NCBI GenBank assembly: GCA_022788205.1
Contig: JALEVQ010000070.1
Span: forward strand, 1-51,874
Length of the DNA stretch: 51,874 nt
Source: Robinsoniella sp.
GTDB lineage: Bacteria > Bacillota > Clostridia > Lachnospirales > Lachnospiraceae
Reading direction: 5' to 3'
The notes beneath the pieces are model-generated. The model saw nothing but the letters and a program-made list of their open reading frames with translations, ran no database searches and was not told where the DNA came from. Each line of letters starts with the position of its first letter. Position 1 is the stretch's first letter. A program made the translations under genes and the position numbers. Positions 42,440 to 51,400 of the stretch are shown one piece after another.

Positions 42440-43795
42440 TCACTGAATTCTCTTAAATTTTGCCAGGAAAAATCCATCACTCTGGTGAATGCCAGGCAAT
42501 AGTTGAAGATATCCCGCCTTTGTCGTCTTCCCTTTCAGTTCATCGCACAGGTAGGGATCAATGCTCTCCAGTCTAAATGGATAATTCTCCAAAAACCATT
42601 TCACATTAAACTGATTTTCATCTGCTCCTATCGTACAAGTACTGTAGATCAATGTTCCTCCCACTTTCACATAGCGGTAAACCGTATCAAGAATCTTGCG
42701 CTGCAATTTGACGAGTTCCTGCTGCTTGATTGGCGTCATCTTATATTTGATATCTGGTTTCTTTCCGATTACGCCAAGCCCTGAACATGGCAGATCTGCC
42801 AGAAGAATATCTGCTTTCTCCACCGATTCCGGGTCAAACACCGTCGCGTCTGCGACGACTGCTTTCATGTTGATCACATCGATGCGGTCAATATTTTCTT
42901 CCATCAGGCGAACCTTGCTCTCTGTCACATCTCTCGCCTCTACAAAACCGCTCCCGCAAAGTTTGTCTGCCAAGTGGAGGCTCTTCCCGCCAGGTGCTGC
43001 ACAGACATCAATACAATAATCTCCCCATTTTGGCGCCGCCACCTCGGCCACGAGCATGGAACTGACATCCTGTACCTGAAAATATCCTTTCTTGAATGCA
43101 TTGATTGCCTTCATATAGTTGTAATTTCCAATCTCAAGGGCATAATTTAAGTATGGGTTTTCTCTCACAGTAATGCCTTGCTCTTCCAGACTGTCGATCA
43201 CCTCTTTTTTCGATGCCTTATCCAAGTTGCATCGAATCGATGTCATTCTCTCTTTCTGGAAACTCTGGCAGATGGCTTCCACCTGATCAAATCCAAACTG
43301 TGCCACCCACTTTCTCACAATCCATTCAGGCATCGAATAGATCACAGACAGATAAGAGATCGGATCTTTTTCAGGCGTCGGATAGATGATTGTATCCATC
43401 CCGCGCGCCATATTTCTCAATACTCCATTCACAAACCCTTTCAGATTGTAAAATCCTCTTTTCTGGGCAATCTTGACTGCCTCATTGCAGACAGCAGAGT
43501 CCGGAATGGTGTCCATAAAACGCAGCTGATACACCGACATGCGCAGGAGATTGCGAATGATCGGTTTCATATTGACTACTTTTACCTTCGAGAATTGCTC
43601 GATCATATAGTCAATCATGATCATGTTCTCCACTGTCCCGGCACAAACTCTGGAGATAAAAGCACGGTCTCTCTTTTCCAGAAACTGATATTTCTCTAAC
43701 ACATTTCGTATCACGATGTGGCTGTACTCTTCCTCCTCTGTAATCTGCATCAGAATTTCCAGAATAATTTCTCTGATATTAATCGTTTTAATCAC
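42440..43795 (-). CDS. rsmB: 16S rRNA (cytosine967-C5)-methyltransferase RsmB
   Basis: RsmB methylates C967 of 16S rRNA. The 451-aa protein has an N-terminal NusB-like domain (1-150), VQDVSSMLVAEV, DVCAAPGGKSLHLAD (SAM loop), and both catalytic cysteines in ADLPCSGLGVIGKKPD and YSTCTIGADEN. The start is GTG 43795, with GGAGG about 8 nt upstream inside the end of the zinc-peptidase gene (overlap 8 bp); the TTG at 43813 lacks an SD. Confidence 0.95.
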   Translation of the reverse strand: MIKTINIREIILEILMQITEEEEYSHIVIRNVLEKYQFLEKRDRAFISRVCAGTVENMIMIDYMIEQFSKVKVVNMKPIIRNLLRMSVYQLRFMDTIPDSAVCNEAVKIAQKRGFYNLKGFVNGVLRNMARGMDTIIYPTPEKDPISYLSVIYSMPEWIVRKWVAQFGFDQVEAICQSFQKERMTSIRCNLDKASKKEVIDSLEEQGITVRENPYLNYALEIGNYNYMKAINAFKKGYFQVQDVSSMLVAEVAAPKWGDYCIDVCAAPGGKSLHLADKLCGSGFVEARDVTESKVRLMEENIDRIDVINMKAVVADATVFDPESVEKADILLADLPCSGLGVIGKKPDIKYKMTPIKQQELVKLQRKILDTVYRYVKVGGTLIYSTCTIGADENQFNVKWFLENYPFRLESIDPYLCDELKGKTTKAGYLQLLPGIHQSDGFFLAKFKRIQ

Positions 43796-44513
43796 GCTTT
43801 CTTCCTCCCGCAAGTATAATCAGGCGAAGCAGCTGTAAAATCGAAGAGGCAAGACTTGCCACATACGTCATCGCCGCTGCCCTCAGTACTTTTTTGACTC
43901 CACTTACTTCATCATTTGCCATGATTCCTGTGCCGCCTAAAATCTTTACCGCCCTTGAAGAAGCATTAAATTCTACCGGCAATGTCACCAGCTGAAATAG
44001 CACAGCAAGACCAAACAGCACAATTCCTGCCGTCAGCAATGGTCTGATGGAAAAAATCAGTCCTGCAAGAAAGATTGGCCAGGAAAGTGAAGAGCCAATA
44101 TTTGCGACCGGCACAAGGGTACTGCGCAGCACAAGCGGTCCATACTGTTTTTGGTGCTGGATCGCATGACCGCACTCATGAGCCGCCACGCCGATTGCCG
44201 CCACAGAATCCGAGAAATACGTGCTGTCAGAAAGTCTGAGCACCTTCGTTCTCGGATCATAGTGGTCATTTAGATTACCCCGAATATGCTCAATTCGTAC
44301 ATCATAGATTCCTGACTGGCGCAGCACCCTCTCAGCTGCCTGTGCCCCTGTCAGACCACTTCTGCTGCGGACGCGAGAATATCTATTGAACGTGGAATGC
44401 ACGCCCGCCGATGCGATCATAGACAAGACAAGCCCGAGAATTGCAAAAATCATCGTAGGATCGAAATAGTACCCCATTCTATAATATCCCAGTGTTCCTA
44501 TCATCTGTGTCAT
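43788..44513 (-). CDS. Membrane zinc metallopeptidase (YugP-like)
   Basis: The 241-aa protein has an N-terminal helix (about 18-38), a zinc site VAAHECGHAIQHQ (H-E-x-x-H) and three further hydrophobic segments. It fits the YugP/DUF family of neutral zinc metallopeptidases; the substrate is unknown. The SD AGGAAGGAA precedes ATG 44513. It occupies a slot between fmt and rsmB, which is empty in Bacillus but, as I recall, filled in many clostridia. Overlaps rsmB by 8 bp, implying coupling. Confidence 0.92.
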   Translation of the reverse strand: MTQMIGTLGYYRMGYYFDPTMIFAILGLVLSMIASAGVHSTFNRYSRVRSRSGLTGAQAAERVLRQSGIYDVRIEHIRGNLNDHYDPRTKVLRLSDSTYFSDSVAAIGVAAHECGHAIQHQKQYGPLVLRSTLVPVANIGSSLSWPIFLAGLIFSIRPLLTAGIVLFGLAVLFQLVTLPVEFNASSRAVKILGGTGIMANDEVSGVKKVLRAAAMTYVASLASSILQLLRLIILAGGRKRD

Positions 44514-44529
44514 AGATCTTCCTTCCTTT

Positions 44530-45468
44530 CTACCGCATCAGACCAAGAACAGTTCCTTCTTCCACTGCATTTCCCCTCAGAAATGCATCGATTTCCATCC
44601 TTTTTTTCCCTTCCAATTGTACTTCCTGTAACGAAAGAATCTGTTTTCCTGTCTGAACCTTCAATTCTTTTTTGCTCACTTCCACAACCGTTCCCGGCTT
44701 TTCTTTCGTCTCTCTTTCCTCTACTTTTGCCTTCCAAATTTTCAGGGTTTTTCCACCGAGATGAGTGTAGGCGCTAGGCCACGGATTCAGCCCCCTGATC
44801 AGTCTCTCCAGAGCCTCTGCGTCTTTGTTCCAGTCGATCTCTCCCATCTCTTTCGTCAGCATTTTGGCATATGGTGTCGTGCTCTCTCCCTGTTTTTGCG
44901 GGATGATTTTTCCTTCCTCGATCCCTTTTAAGGTCTCGATCAACAGCTTTGCACCTGCCATACTCAATTTATCAAACAAACTGCCGCCCGTCTCGTTCTC
45001 CTCAATCGGAATGACGGTTTTTAGCAACATATCGCCAGTGTCCAGCCCTGCATCCATCTGCATCGTCGTAACTCCAGACTCTTTCTCTCCATCAATGACC
45101 GCCCACTGAATCGGCGCAGCGCCGCGATATTTTGGCAAAAGTGATCCGTGCACATTGACGCACCCATATTTAGGCAGGTCAATCATCTCCTGCGGAATAA
45201 TCTGTCCAAATGCAACCACCACGATCACATCCGGAGAAATCTCCTTCAGAATTTGTATAAATTCCGGATCACGCACCCTGCGCGGCTGGTAGACAGGGAT
45301 TTCTTCGCGCAGAGCAATCTCCTTGACCGGCGGAAACTGCATCGCCTTGCCTCGTCCTTTTGGTTTGTCTGGCTGTGTCACCACCGCTGCCACTTCATGC
45401 TCTGACCTCACCAATGCTTCCAGTGTTTCCACCGCAAAATCGGGTGTTCCCATAAATACTACTCTCAT
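44530..45468 (-). CDS. fmt: Methionyl-tRNA formyltransferase
   Basis: Fmt formylates initiator Met-tRNA using 10-formyl-THF. The 312-aa protein has FMGTPDFAV, the formyl-transfer core VNVHGSLLPKYRGAAPIQWA (first part), DAGLDTGDML, and LNPWPSAYT. ATG 45468 (MRVVFMGTPD) has GGGAGG upstream; the longer frame starts before it. Forms the usual def-fmt pair, 68 bp after def. Confidence 0.97.
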   Translation of the reverse strand: MRVVFMGTPDFAVETLEALVRSEHEVAAVVTQPDKPKGRGKAMQFPPVKEIALREEIPVYQPRRVRDPEFIQILKEISPDVIVVVAFGQIIPQEMIDLPKYGCVNVHGSLLPKYRGAAPIQWAVIDGEKESGVTTMQMDAGLDTGDMLLKTVIPIEENETGGSLFDKLSMAGAKLLIETLKGIEEGKIIPQKQGESTTPYAKMLTKEMGEIDWNKDAEALERLIRGLNPWPSAYTHLGGKTLKIWKAKVEERETKEKPGTVVEVSKKELKVQTGKQILSLQEVQLEGKKRMEIDAFLRGNAVEEGTVLGLMR

Positions 45469-45536
45469 CTTTACCTCCCACGGCATACTCGCCTAATTTC
45501 AACAGTCTCCATTCTCTCTGTCGTGGCTCTCGTTTC

Positions 45537-46013
45537 TCATTCTTCCTCCAGATCGCTCTCCACGTCCATCAGATCCCCTTCTACATGTTCTACATACATC
45601 ACACCGTCAAGATGCTCGCATTCATGGCAGATCGCGCGAGCGAGCAATGCCTCTCCTTCCAGCTCAAACGGCTCCATGTTTTCATCGAATGCTCTGACTC
45701 TCACCTTGTTTGGACGTGTCACCATTCCACATTTGCCAGGCAGACTTAAACAACCTTCCTGACCTGTCTGGGAGCCAGACTGCTCGATAATCTCTGGATT
45801 AATCAGTACATGCGCTGTCCCGTCCGTGTCAATCACAACGATCCTTTTCAGCACACCCACCTGCGGTGCGGCAAGTCCAACACCGCCTGCCTCATACATG
45901 GTGTCAAGCATATCCCGGATCAGCTCCTGGATGCGAGGCGTCATCTCTTTGACCTCTCTGCATTTTTTCTCCAATATCTCATCACCCATGATTCTGATTG
46001 TTCTAATTGCCAT
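45537..46013 (-). CDS. def: Peptide deformylase
   Basis: Def removes the N-formyl group from nascent proteins with a metal ion. The 158-aa protein has all three motifs: GVGLAAPQVG, EGCLSLPG and HECEHLDG (metal-binding Cys and two His). ATG 46013 (MAIRTIRIMG) has GGAGGA upstream; an alternative in-frame GTG at 46028 contains that SD itself. Type I/short-type Firmicutes length. Confidence 0.97.
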   Translation of the reverse strand: MAIRTIRIMGDEILEKKCREVKEMTPRIQELIRDMLDTMYEAGGVGLAAPQVGVLKRIVVIDTDGTAHVLINPEIIEQSGSQTGQEGCLSLPGKCGMVTRPNKVRVRAFDENMEPFELEGEALLARAICHECEHLDGVMYVEHVEGDLMDVESDLEEE

Positions 46014-46039
46014 CTTCTGTTCCTCCACTTTTTTATTTG

Positions 46040-48265
46040 TTAATTCATGTCAAATTGGATCAAAATCGTCCGATATCCCTCATTTGCTCCAATATATTGT
46101 TCCACTCTTTCTTTTATTTTTAACAACATCTGCTGTTCTTTATACTTAATGTACATCACTTTTCGATACATATCGTTGATTTTTGCAATCTGTTCATCCG
46201 CAGGTCCGATCACAGAGACCATCGCCTTCTTCGGAATAATCTGCTGCAGATACTGTTTTAGATAATTCATCCCCATATCCAGCTGATCCTTATCTGCGCA
46301 AGAAGCATGAATCTCCATCAAATGTGCGCAAGGTGGATAACCCGCCATCATTCTGTACATCATTTCCTGATCATAAAAGCTTTCATAATCCTGGCGCGCC
46401 GCATTCACGATACTGTAATGTTCTGGATCATACGTCTGAATGATCACCTCGCCTTTCTGCTCTCCTCTTCCTGCTCTGCCAGCTGCCTGTGTCAAGAGCT
46501 GAAAGGTCTTTTCCGCCGCGCGATATGTTCCGGCATGGAGAGATAAATCTGCCGCGATCACACCCATCAGTGTCACATTTGGAAAATCATGACCTTTGAC
46601 GATCATCTGCGTTCCAATCAAGATATCCGCTTCATGGTCGGCAAAGGACGACAAGATCCTAGCATGTCCATCCTTCTCTCTCGTCGTGTCAAGATCCATT
46701 CGAAGAATCCTTGCTTTTGGAAATTCTCTCTGCACTACTTCCTCAATCTGCTGTGTTCCCACACGGAAACCAGAAAGAAAAGGAGAGCCGCATGTGGGGC
46801 ATAACTTTGGCTGCTCCTGCTCATAGCCGCAATAATGACACACCAGCTTTCCATTGTTATGAATCGCCAACGATACATCACAGTGCGGACATTTGATGAC
46901 ATGCCCGCACGAACGGCAGCATAAAAATCCCGCATATCCTCTTCTGTTTAAAAACAACATCACCTGCTGTTTTTTTTCCAATCGGTCTTCTATCTTTTCT
47001 CGCAGTGCCACGCTTAAGACAGAGCGATTTCCGCTGCGCAGCTCCTCTCTCAAATCTACGATCTCCACATCGGGCAATCTGCTCTCTTTAGCACGCCTTT
47101 TTAGTGTATACAGCCGATACTCTCCGTTTTGTGCGCGATAATATGCTTCCAGAGAGGGCGTCGCCGATCCGAGCACTACCTTTGCATTCTCCATCTGTGC
47201 ACGGCGGATTGCGGTTTCTCTGGCATGGTATCTGGGAACCGTCTCGCTTTGATACGTATCCTCATGTTCCTCATCGATGATAATCATTTTCAGATTTGGG
47301 AAAGGCGTAAAAAGTGCTGATCTCGGTCCGATCATCACATCGATCTCTCCTTTTTTCGCCCGCTCAAACTGGTCATAGCGCTCGCCAGGGGAAAGTCTGG
47401 AATGCATGATCGAAATCCGCTCCCCAAATCTCCTGTAAAAGCGCATCACCGTCTGGTACGTCAGCGCAATCTCAGGGATCAGGACAATCGCCTGACCTCC
47501 CATCGCAATCGCATGGGCAATCAGTTCCATATAGATTTCTGTCTTTCCACTGCCTGTGATACCGTGGATCAGAGAAGTCCTATCGTTCTCATCATCCCAG
47601 TGCAAAAGGATATCGCGGACAATCGCCTCCTGCTCTTCATTCAATCGGATGGTGTATTCTTTCTTCCCCTCCACATGGATCGGATTGCGATATACTGTGA
47701 CGGAGCTGCATTGTATGATCTGTTGCTCCTCCAAAGCCTTGATGACCTGGGAAGTCACATTCAACTTTCCTGTGACCAGTTCGTACGGAAGCTCTTCCTC
47801 CTCCATCAATGCCTCCAAGAGCCGTGCCCGCGCAGTTTGATGTTTTTTTTGAAAGATTCCCAGCTTTTCCTCCGCCTCTTCTTTTGAGATCGACAGGCAG
47901 ATCGTTCTTTTCTCTTTTGATCGCTGCTTTTGTTTGACCGGTATCACGGTCTTGATCGCCTGGATCATGGTACCGCCATACTGTTTTCGAATCCATGCTG
48001 CGAGCGCAATAATATTTTCCTGAGCCCCGACTTCCTTTATTGAAATGCCGTGGATCTCCTTCAGTCTCCCAGGGTCAATCTTGGGTTCTTCCGACAGGGA
48101 GATCACATATCCTTTGATGATCCGGCTGCCATTTCCAAACGGCACCTCGACGACGGTTCCTTCCTCCAGCTTTCCCACTAATTTCTGCGGAACCTTATAC
48201 TGAAATGTGCGATCCAGCTTTTCCTGCGTGATATCCACGATAATATCCGCATACTGCTGTCTCAT
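46040..48265 (-). CDS. priA: Primosomal helicase PriA
   Basis: PriA restarts stalled replication forks. The 741-aa protein has a N-terminal DNA-binding domain, the helicase loop GITGSGKTEIYME, DEEHEDTY (motif II), GSATPSLEAY, a zinc region with CRSCG-CPHC-CHYCG-CPTCG, and the C-terminal QAAGRAGRG motif. Starts on the base after the murE stop codon (TAG-ATG), so translation is likely coupled. Confidence 0.97.
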   Translation of the reverse strand: MRQQYADIIVDITQEKLDRTFQYKVPQKLVGKLEEGTVVEVPFGNGSRIIKGYVISLSEEPKIDPGRLKEIHGISIKEVGAQENIIALAAWIRKQYGGTMIQAIKTVIPVKQKQRSKEKRTICLSISKEEAEEKLGIFQKKHQTARARLLEALMEEEELPYELVTGKLNVTSQVIKALEEQQIIQCSSVTVYRNPIHVEGKKEYTIRLNEEQEAIVRDILLHWDDENDRTSLIHGITGSGKTEIYMELIAHAIAMGGQAIVLIPEIALTYQTVMRFYRRFGERISIMHSRLSPGERYDQFERAKKGEIDVMIGPRSALFTPFPNLKMIIIDEEHEDTYQSETVPRYHARETAIRRAQMENAKVVLGSATPSLEAYYRAQNGEYRLYTLKRRAKESRLPDVEIVDLREELRSGNRSVLSVALREKIEDRLEKKQQVMLFLNRRGYAGFLCCRSCGHVIKCPHCDVSLAIHNNGKLVCHYCGYEQEQPKLCPTCGSPFLSGFRVGTQQIEEVVQREFPKARILRMDLDTTREKDGHARILSSFADHEADILIGTQMIVKGHDFPNVTLMGVIAADLSLHAGTYRAAEKTFQLLTQAAGRAGRGEQKGEVIIQTYDPEHYSIVNAARQDYESFYDQEMMYRMMAGYPPCAHLMEIHASCADKDQLDMGMNYLKQYLQQIIPKKAMVSVIGPADEQIAKINDMYRKVMYIKYKEQQMLLKIKERVEQYIGANEGYRTILIQFDMN

Positions 48266-49735
48266 CTATTCGCCTTTCCTGTCCTCTTCCAAAATTTCAC
48301 GGATCAGCACACGCTCATCCATCGGATATTTTACGCCTCTGATTTCCTGGTAAGTCTCATGACCTTTTCCCGCCATGACGATGATGTCCCCTGGCTCTCC
48401 GTGATGGATTGCCCACGCCATCGCCTCTTTTCTGTCCGTGATCTTGACATATTTTCCATCCGTCTTGCGGATTCCAATGAGAATATCCTCAATGATATCC
48501 TCAGGATTTTCAAATCGTGGATTATCCGATGTGATGATCGACAGATCTGCGAGGCGTCCCGATACCTCTCCCATCTGATATCTACGGTTTTTGTCTCTAT
48601 TTCCGCCACATCCGAACAGACAGATCAGCCGATGAGGATGGTACTCTCTCAGCGTCGTCAGAAGACTCTCCAGACTCATCGCATTGTGCGCGTAATCCAG
48701 CATCACCGTGAATTTGTCCGAAACCTTGATCAGCTCAATTCTTCCTTTTACTTTTTCCTTCTTCAGTGCCTCCTGGATACTTTGATCCGTGACTCCAAAA
48801 TGGCTGCACACAGCAATCGCGGTCAGTGAATTATAGACGCTGAATTTTCCCGGAATATCCACGTCTACCTCCATCTTCCTTTTTCCATCAACCGTATAGT
48901 GGACACCCAGATATCCAGGTCCGCTGACCATGCGGACATTCGTCGCACGGAAATCTGCCTGCTCAGAAAATCCTATCTTTTCCACTTCACAGGTATGACC
49001 CTCCAAAATTCCATCCACATAGGGATCATCAACATTCACGATGCCCAGACGGCACTGTCGAAACAGAAGGCTTTTACAAGCCATGTATTCCTCAAAGCTG
49101 TGATGTTCTGCAGGACCGATATGATCTGGCTGCAGATTTGTAAATACTCCGATCTCAAACCGAACTCCGGCAGTGCGATGTAACATCAGCCCTTGAGAGG
49201 ACACTTCCATCACAGCAAAATCGCACCCTTCATCCACCATTTTTCGAAAATATTGCTGTACCGTGCTAGACTCTGGCGTTGTATTCTCGGCAGGAATGAC
49301 CTCATTTCCGATGATCGTCTGGATCGTTCCGATCAAGCCTACCTTATATCCTGCCGCCTCCAGGATCGATTTTATCATATATGTAGTTGTCGTTTTCCCT
49401 TTTGTTCCCGTAACGCCGATCACTTTCAGCTTTTTCGCCGGATGACCATAGTAGGCAGCTGAGATATATGCCATGGCAAGACGACTGTCCTTGACCTGAA
49501 TGACAGTCACACTTTCTGGCACCTCAACCGGTTCTTGGACAATCAGTACAGCGGCTCCTTTTTCAACCACTTCCGCCGCATACTGATGTCCATCGACAAC
49601 TGCTCCTTTAATGCAGAAAAATAACGCTCCCTCACTGACCTTCCTGGAATCGTTGACAATATCCTTGACCTCAACATCCAGACTGCCATGGAGACACTCA
49701 TATTCTATTCCCTCTAATAATTCTGTCAGTCTCAT
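48266..49735 (-). CDS. murE: UDP-MurNAc-tripeptide synthetase MurE
   Basis: MurE adds the third amino acid to the peptidoglycan stem. The 489-aa protein has GVTGTKGKTTTTYMIK, ENTTPESSTVQQ, VMEVSSQGL and DYAHNAMSLE, and the selectivity motif DNPRFENP. DNPR is the meso-diaminopimelate type rather than lysine. ATG 49735 has GGAGG upstream; the longer frame to 49804 lacks an SD. It lies outside the dcw cluster and heads the twelve-gene run ending in thiN. The promoter is at 49858-49886. Confidence 0.96.
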   Translation of the reverse strand: MRLTELLEGIEYECLHGSLDVEVKDIVNDSRKVSEGALFFCIKGAVVDGHQYAAEVVEKGAAVLIVQEPVEVPESVTVIQVKDSRLAMAYISAAYYGHPAKKLKVIGVTGTKGKTTTTYMIKSILEAAGYKVGLIGTIQTIIGNEVIPAENTTPESSTVQQYFRKMVDEGCDFAVMEVSSQGLMLHRTAGVRFEIGVFTNLQPDHIGPAEHHSFEEYMACKSLLFRQCRLGIVNVDDPYVDGILEGHTCEVEKIGFSEQADFRATNVRMVSGPGYLGVHYTVDGKRKMEVDVDIPGKFSVYNSLTAIAVCSHFGVTDQSIQEALKKEKVKGRIELIKVSDKFTVMLDYAHNAMSLESLLTTLREYHPHRLICLFGCGGNRDKNRRYQMGEVSGRLADLSIITSDNPRFENPEDIIEDILIGIRKTDGKYVKITDRKEAMAWAIHHGEPGDIIVMAGKGHETYQEIRGVKYPMDERVLIREILEEDRKGE

Positions 49736-49857
49736 TGATGTTCCTCCATTATAATCCATTTTTTCTATTTTCTTCTGTTCTTTTACAAAAACCGCTTTAT
49801 GCACAATGACATGATAATCGTACCAGGGTCAAACTACCTTTGGTCCCCAACATCATG

Positions 49858-49886
49858 ATTATATCATCATCAAACGGTGTTCACAA
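49858..49886 (-). promoter_or_regulatory. Promoter of the murE-priA-def-fmt...thiN run
   Basis: TTGTGA (49881-49886), 17-bp spacer and TATAAT (49858-49863) on the minus strand. A hairpin with ATAATC/GATTAT and GGG/CCC arms (about 49815-49862) lies at the transcription start region. Confidence 0.7.
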
Positions 49887-49895
49887 CAAAAAAGC

Positions 49896-49930
49896 GAAAA
49901 AGAGTGCTGCCTTCTCGCTGCACCCTCTTC
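49896..49930 (-). terminator. Terminator after the CPBP protease gene
   Basis: GAGGGTGC/GCACTC arms with an inner short stem and a T-rich tail on the minus strand. It separates this unit from the murE promoter. Confidence 0.55.
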
Positions 49931-49985
49931 CTCTAATCTGCGCAAAGTTCCTCAGAACGATCCGCCCAATCTGATTTCTACAAAT

Positions 49986-50618
49986 TCACACTCCTGCACA
50001 GTTCATGATGACTGCTGTCAAGTTTGCCGCCATATGCACTGCTACAGGTCCTGTTATGGTATCACATTTCTCATAGACCACACACAGGAAAAGTGCCATC
50101 GGAAATGCATACATCATCTGAATCGGATTGCCATGGTAAGCAGCAAACAAGGCAGAAGAAAGAATCGTCGCCCATATGGTCCCTGTCATACGTTTCATCC
50201 TCTGATACGTCAGTCCCCGAAACAGAACTTCTTCCGCTATGGGGGCAAAGATGCCCGATCCTAAAATCTGTACCCACAGTTTAGCTCCGAGCAGTGCTTC
50301 TTGAGTCTCATTTGAAAACTGCCGTGTCACACCGATCAAATTTAGCAGAAAGGTTAACCCCTGGCTGACTGCAATTCCCAGAACCACGGCGAAAACTAAC
50401 TTCTTTTTCTCACCTTTTCTTCTCTCACGATCCTGATATCTTTGGATCTCTCTGTGATACAGAAAAGTTGCAATCGGAACAGCCAACACAGCCGTGATCG
50501 CTGTCATCTCAGCTGTGTCGCAGTGTGAGCCGAAAATCATCACAACCATCTGAGAGATACATAGATGCAGCAGAAACGGTGTGACAGTCGAAATCAATTT
50601 TCCTTCTATCCTGTTCAC
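49986..50618 (-). CDS. CPBP-family intramembrane metalloprotease
   Basis: The 210-aa protein has about six hydrophobic segments and the CPBP/Abi motifs: E-E-x-x-x-R in IAEEVLFRGL, F-x-x-x-H in LFAAYHGN and H-x-x-x-N in VHMAAN. Family members act as Rce1-like prenyl-protein or bacteriocin-immunity proteases; the substrate here is unknown. GTG 50618 overlaps the amidase stop (GTGA), so it is cotranscribed with the amidase. Confidence 0.9.
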   Translation of the reverse strand: MNRIEGKLISTVTPFLLHLCISQMVVMIFGSHCDTAEMTAITAVLAVPIATFLYHREIQRYQDRERRKGEKKKLVFAVVLGIAVSQGLTFLLNLIGVTRQFSNETQEALLGAKLWVQILGSGIFAPIAEEVLFRGLTYQRMKRMTGTIWATILSSALFAAYHGNPIQMMYAFPMALFLCVVYEKCDTITGPVAVHMAANLTAVIMNCAGV

Positions 50619-51385
50619 TCCATTGTACTGCCTTTCTGTGAAAAATATGTGTCAATTCCGTCAGCAATTCCAAAAGCCATGATCTCCTGATTCTCGTCCG
50701 CCGCCATATACAGGTCATCTCCCGGATTCGTCATAAATCCCATCTCAATGATCGTCACTGGCATGGTGCTCCAGTTGATTCCTGTCATCGTATCTGTCTC
50801 CATGATACCGTCATTCTGCAGATTCGTCGCTTCACAGTATGCTTCCAGCACACACTGTGCCAGATCATAAGAATCCTCATACAAATGTCCGACATAAGGA
50901 TTTGATGCAGAAGAAATCAGCATCAAGGCGCCACAGGCGGAGGCGTCCTCGCTGCCATTTGCATGGATCCGAATGGTGATATCAGCATTCTCCTCCGTGG
51001 CGACCGCAGCGCGCTCCACGTTACTGATGTTGATGTCGTTGTCCTCCCGCATCATAACCACACGGTATCCGCGCGTTTCCAACTCTTTTTGCAATTTCAG
51101 CGCCACCGAAAGATTCAACTCATATTCCGCCAGCCCTGTGGTCGTTCCCTGTGTCCCTGACACAATCCGCGCCTTCATAATATCGGACCCCGGAGCATTT
51201 GGCTCCACGCCTGTCATATCCTGACCTGGTCCTTGATGCCCCGGATCAATCGCCACAATATAGCTCTTCTTTTCTTGATCCCCTGTCATCTTCTGCGCCG
51301 TCTCCTGAGCATAAACACTCGCAGACAGTCCCAAAACAGTACACAAAATCGAAATGAGTGTTATTGCCTTCCTTCTTTTTCTCAT
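50615..51385 (-). CDS. Secreted N-acetylmuramoyl-L-alanine amidase (Amidase_3)
   Basis: The 256-aa protein has a signal peptide (MRKRRKAITLISILCTVLGL, cleaved near VYAQ) and one catalytic domain with IDPGHQGPG (zinc His), the E in EYELNLSVALKLQKELE, TIRIHANGSED (His) and the catalytic Glu in TIIEMGFMTNPGDD. It cleaves the bond between MurNAc and L-Ala in the wall. It has no obvious wall-binding domain. The SD AGGAGG precedes ATG 51385. Clustered with a YARHG protein and a membrane protease. Confidence 0.93.
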   Translation of the reverse strand: MRKRRKAITLISILCTVLGLSASVYAQETAQKMTGDQEKKSYIVAIDPGHQGPGQDMTGVEPNAPGSDIMKARIVSGTQGTTTGLAEYELNLSVALKLQKELETRGYRVVMMREDNDINISNVERAAVATEENADITIRIHANGSEDASACGALMLISSASNPYVGHLYEDSYDLAQCVLEAYCEATNLQNDGIMETDTMTGINWSTMPVTIIEMGFMTNPGDDLYMAADENQEIMAFGIADGIDTYFSQKGSTME

Positions 51386-51400
51386 CGTAAAACCTCCTGC

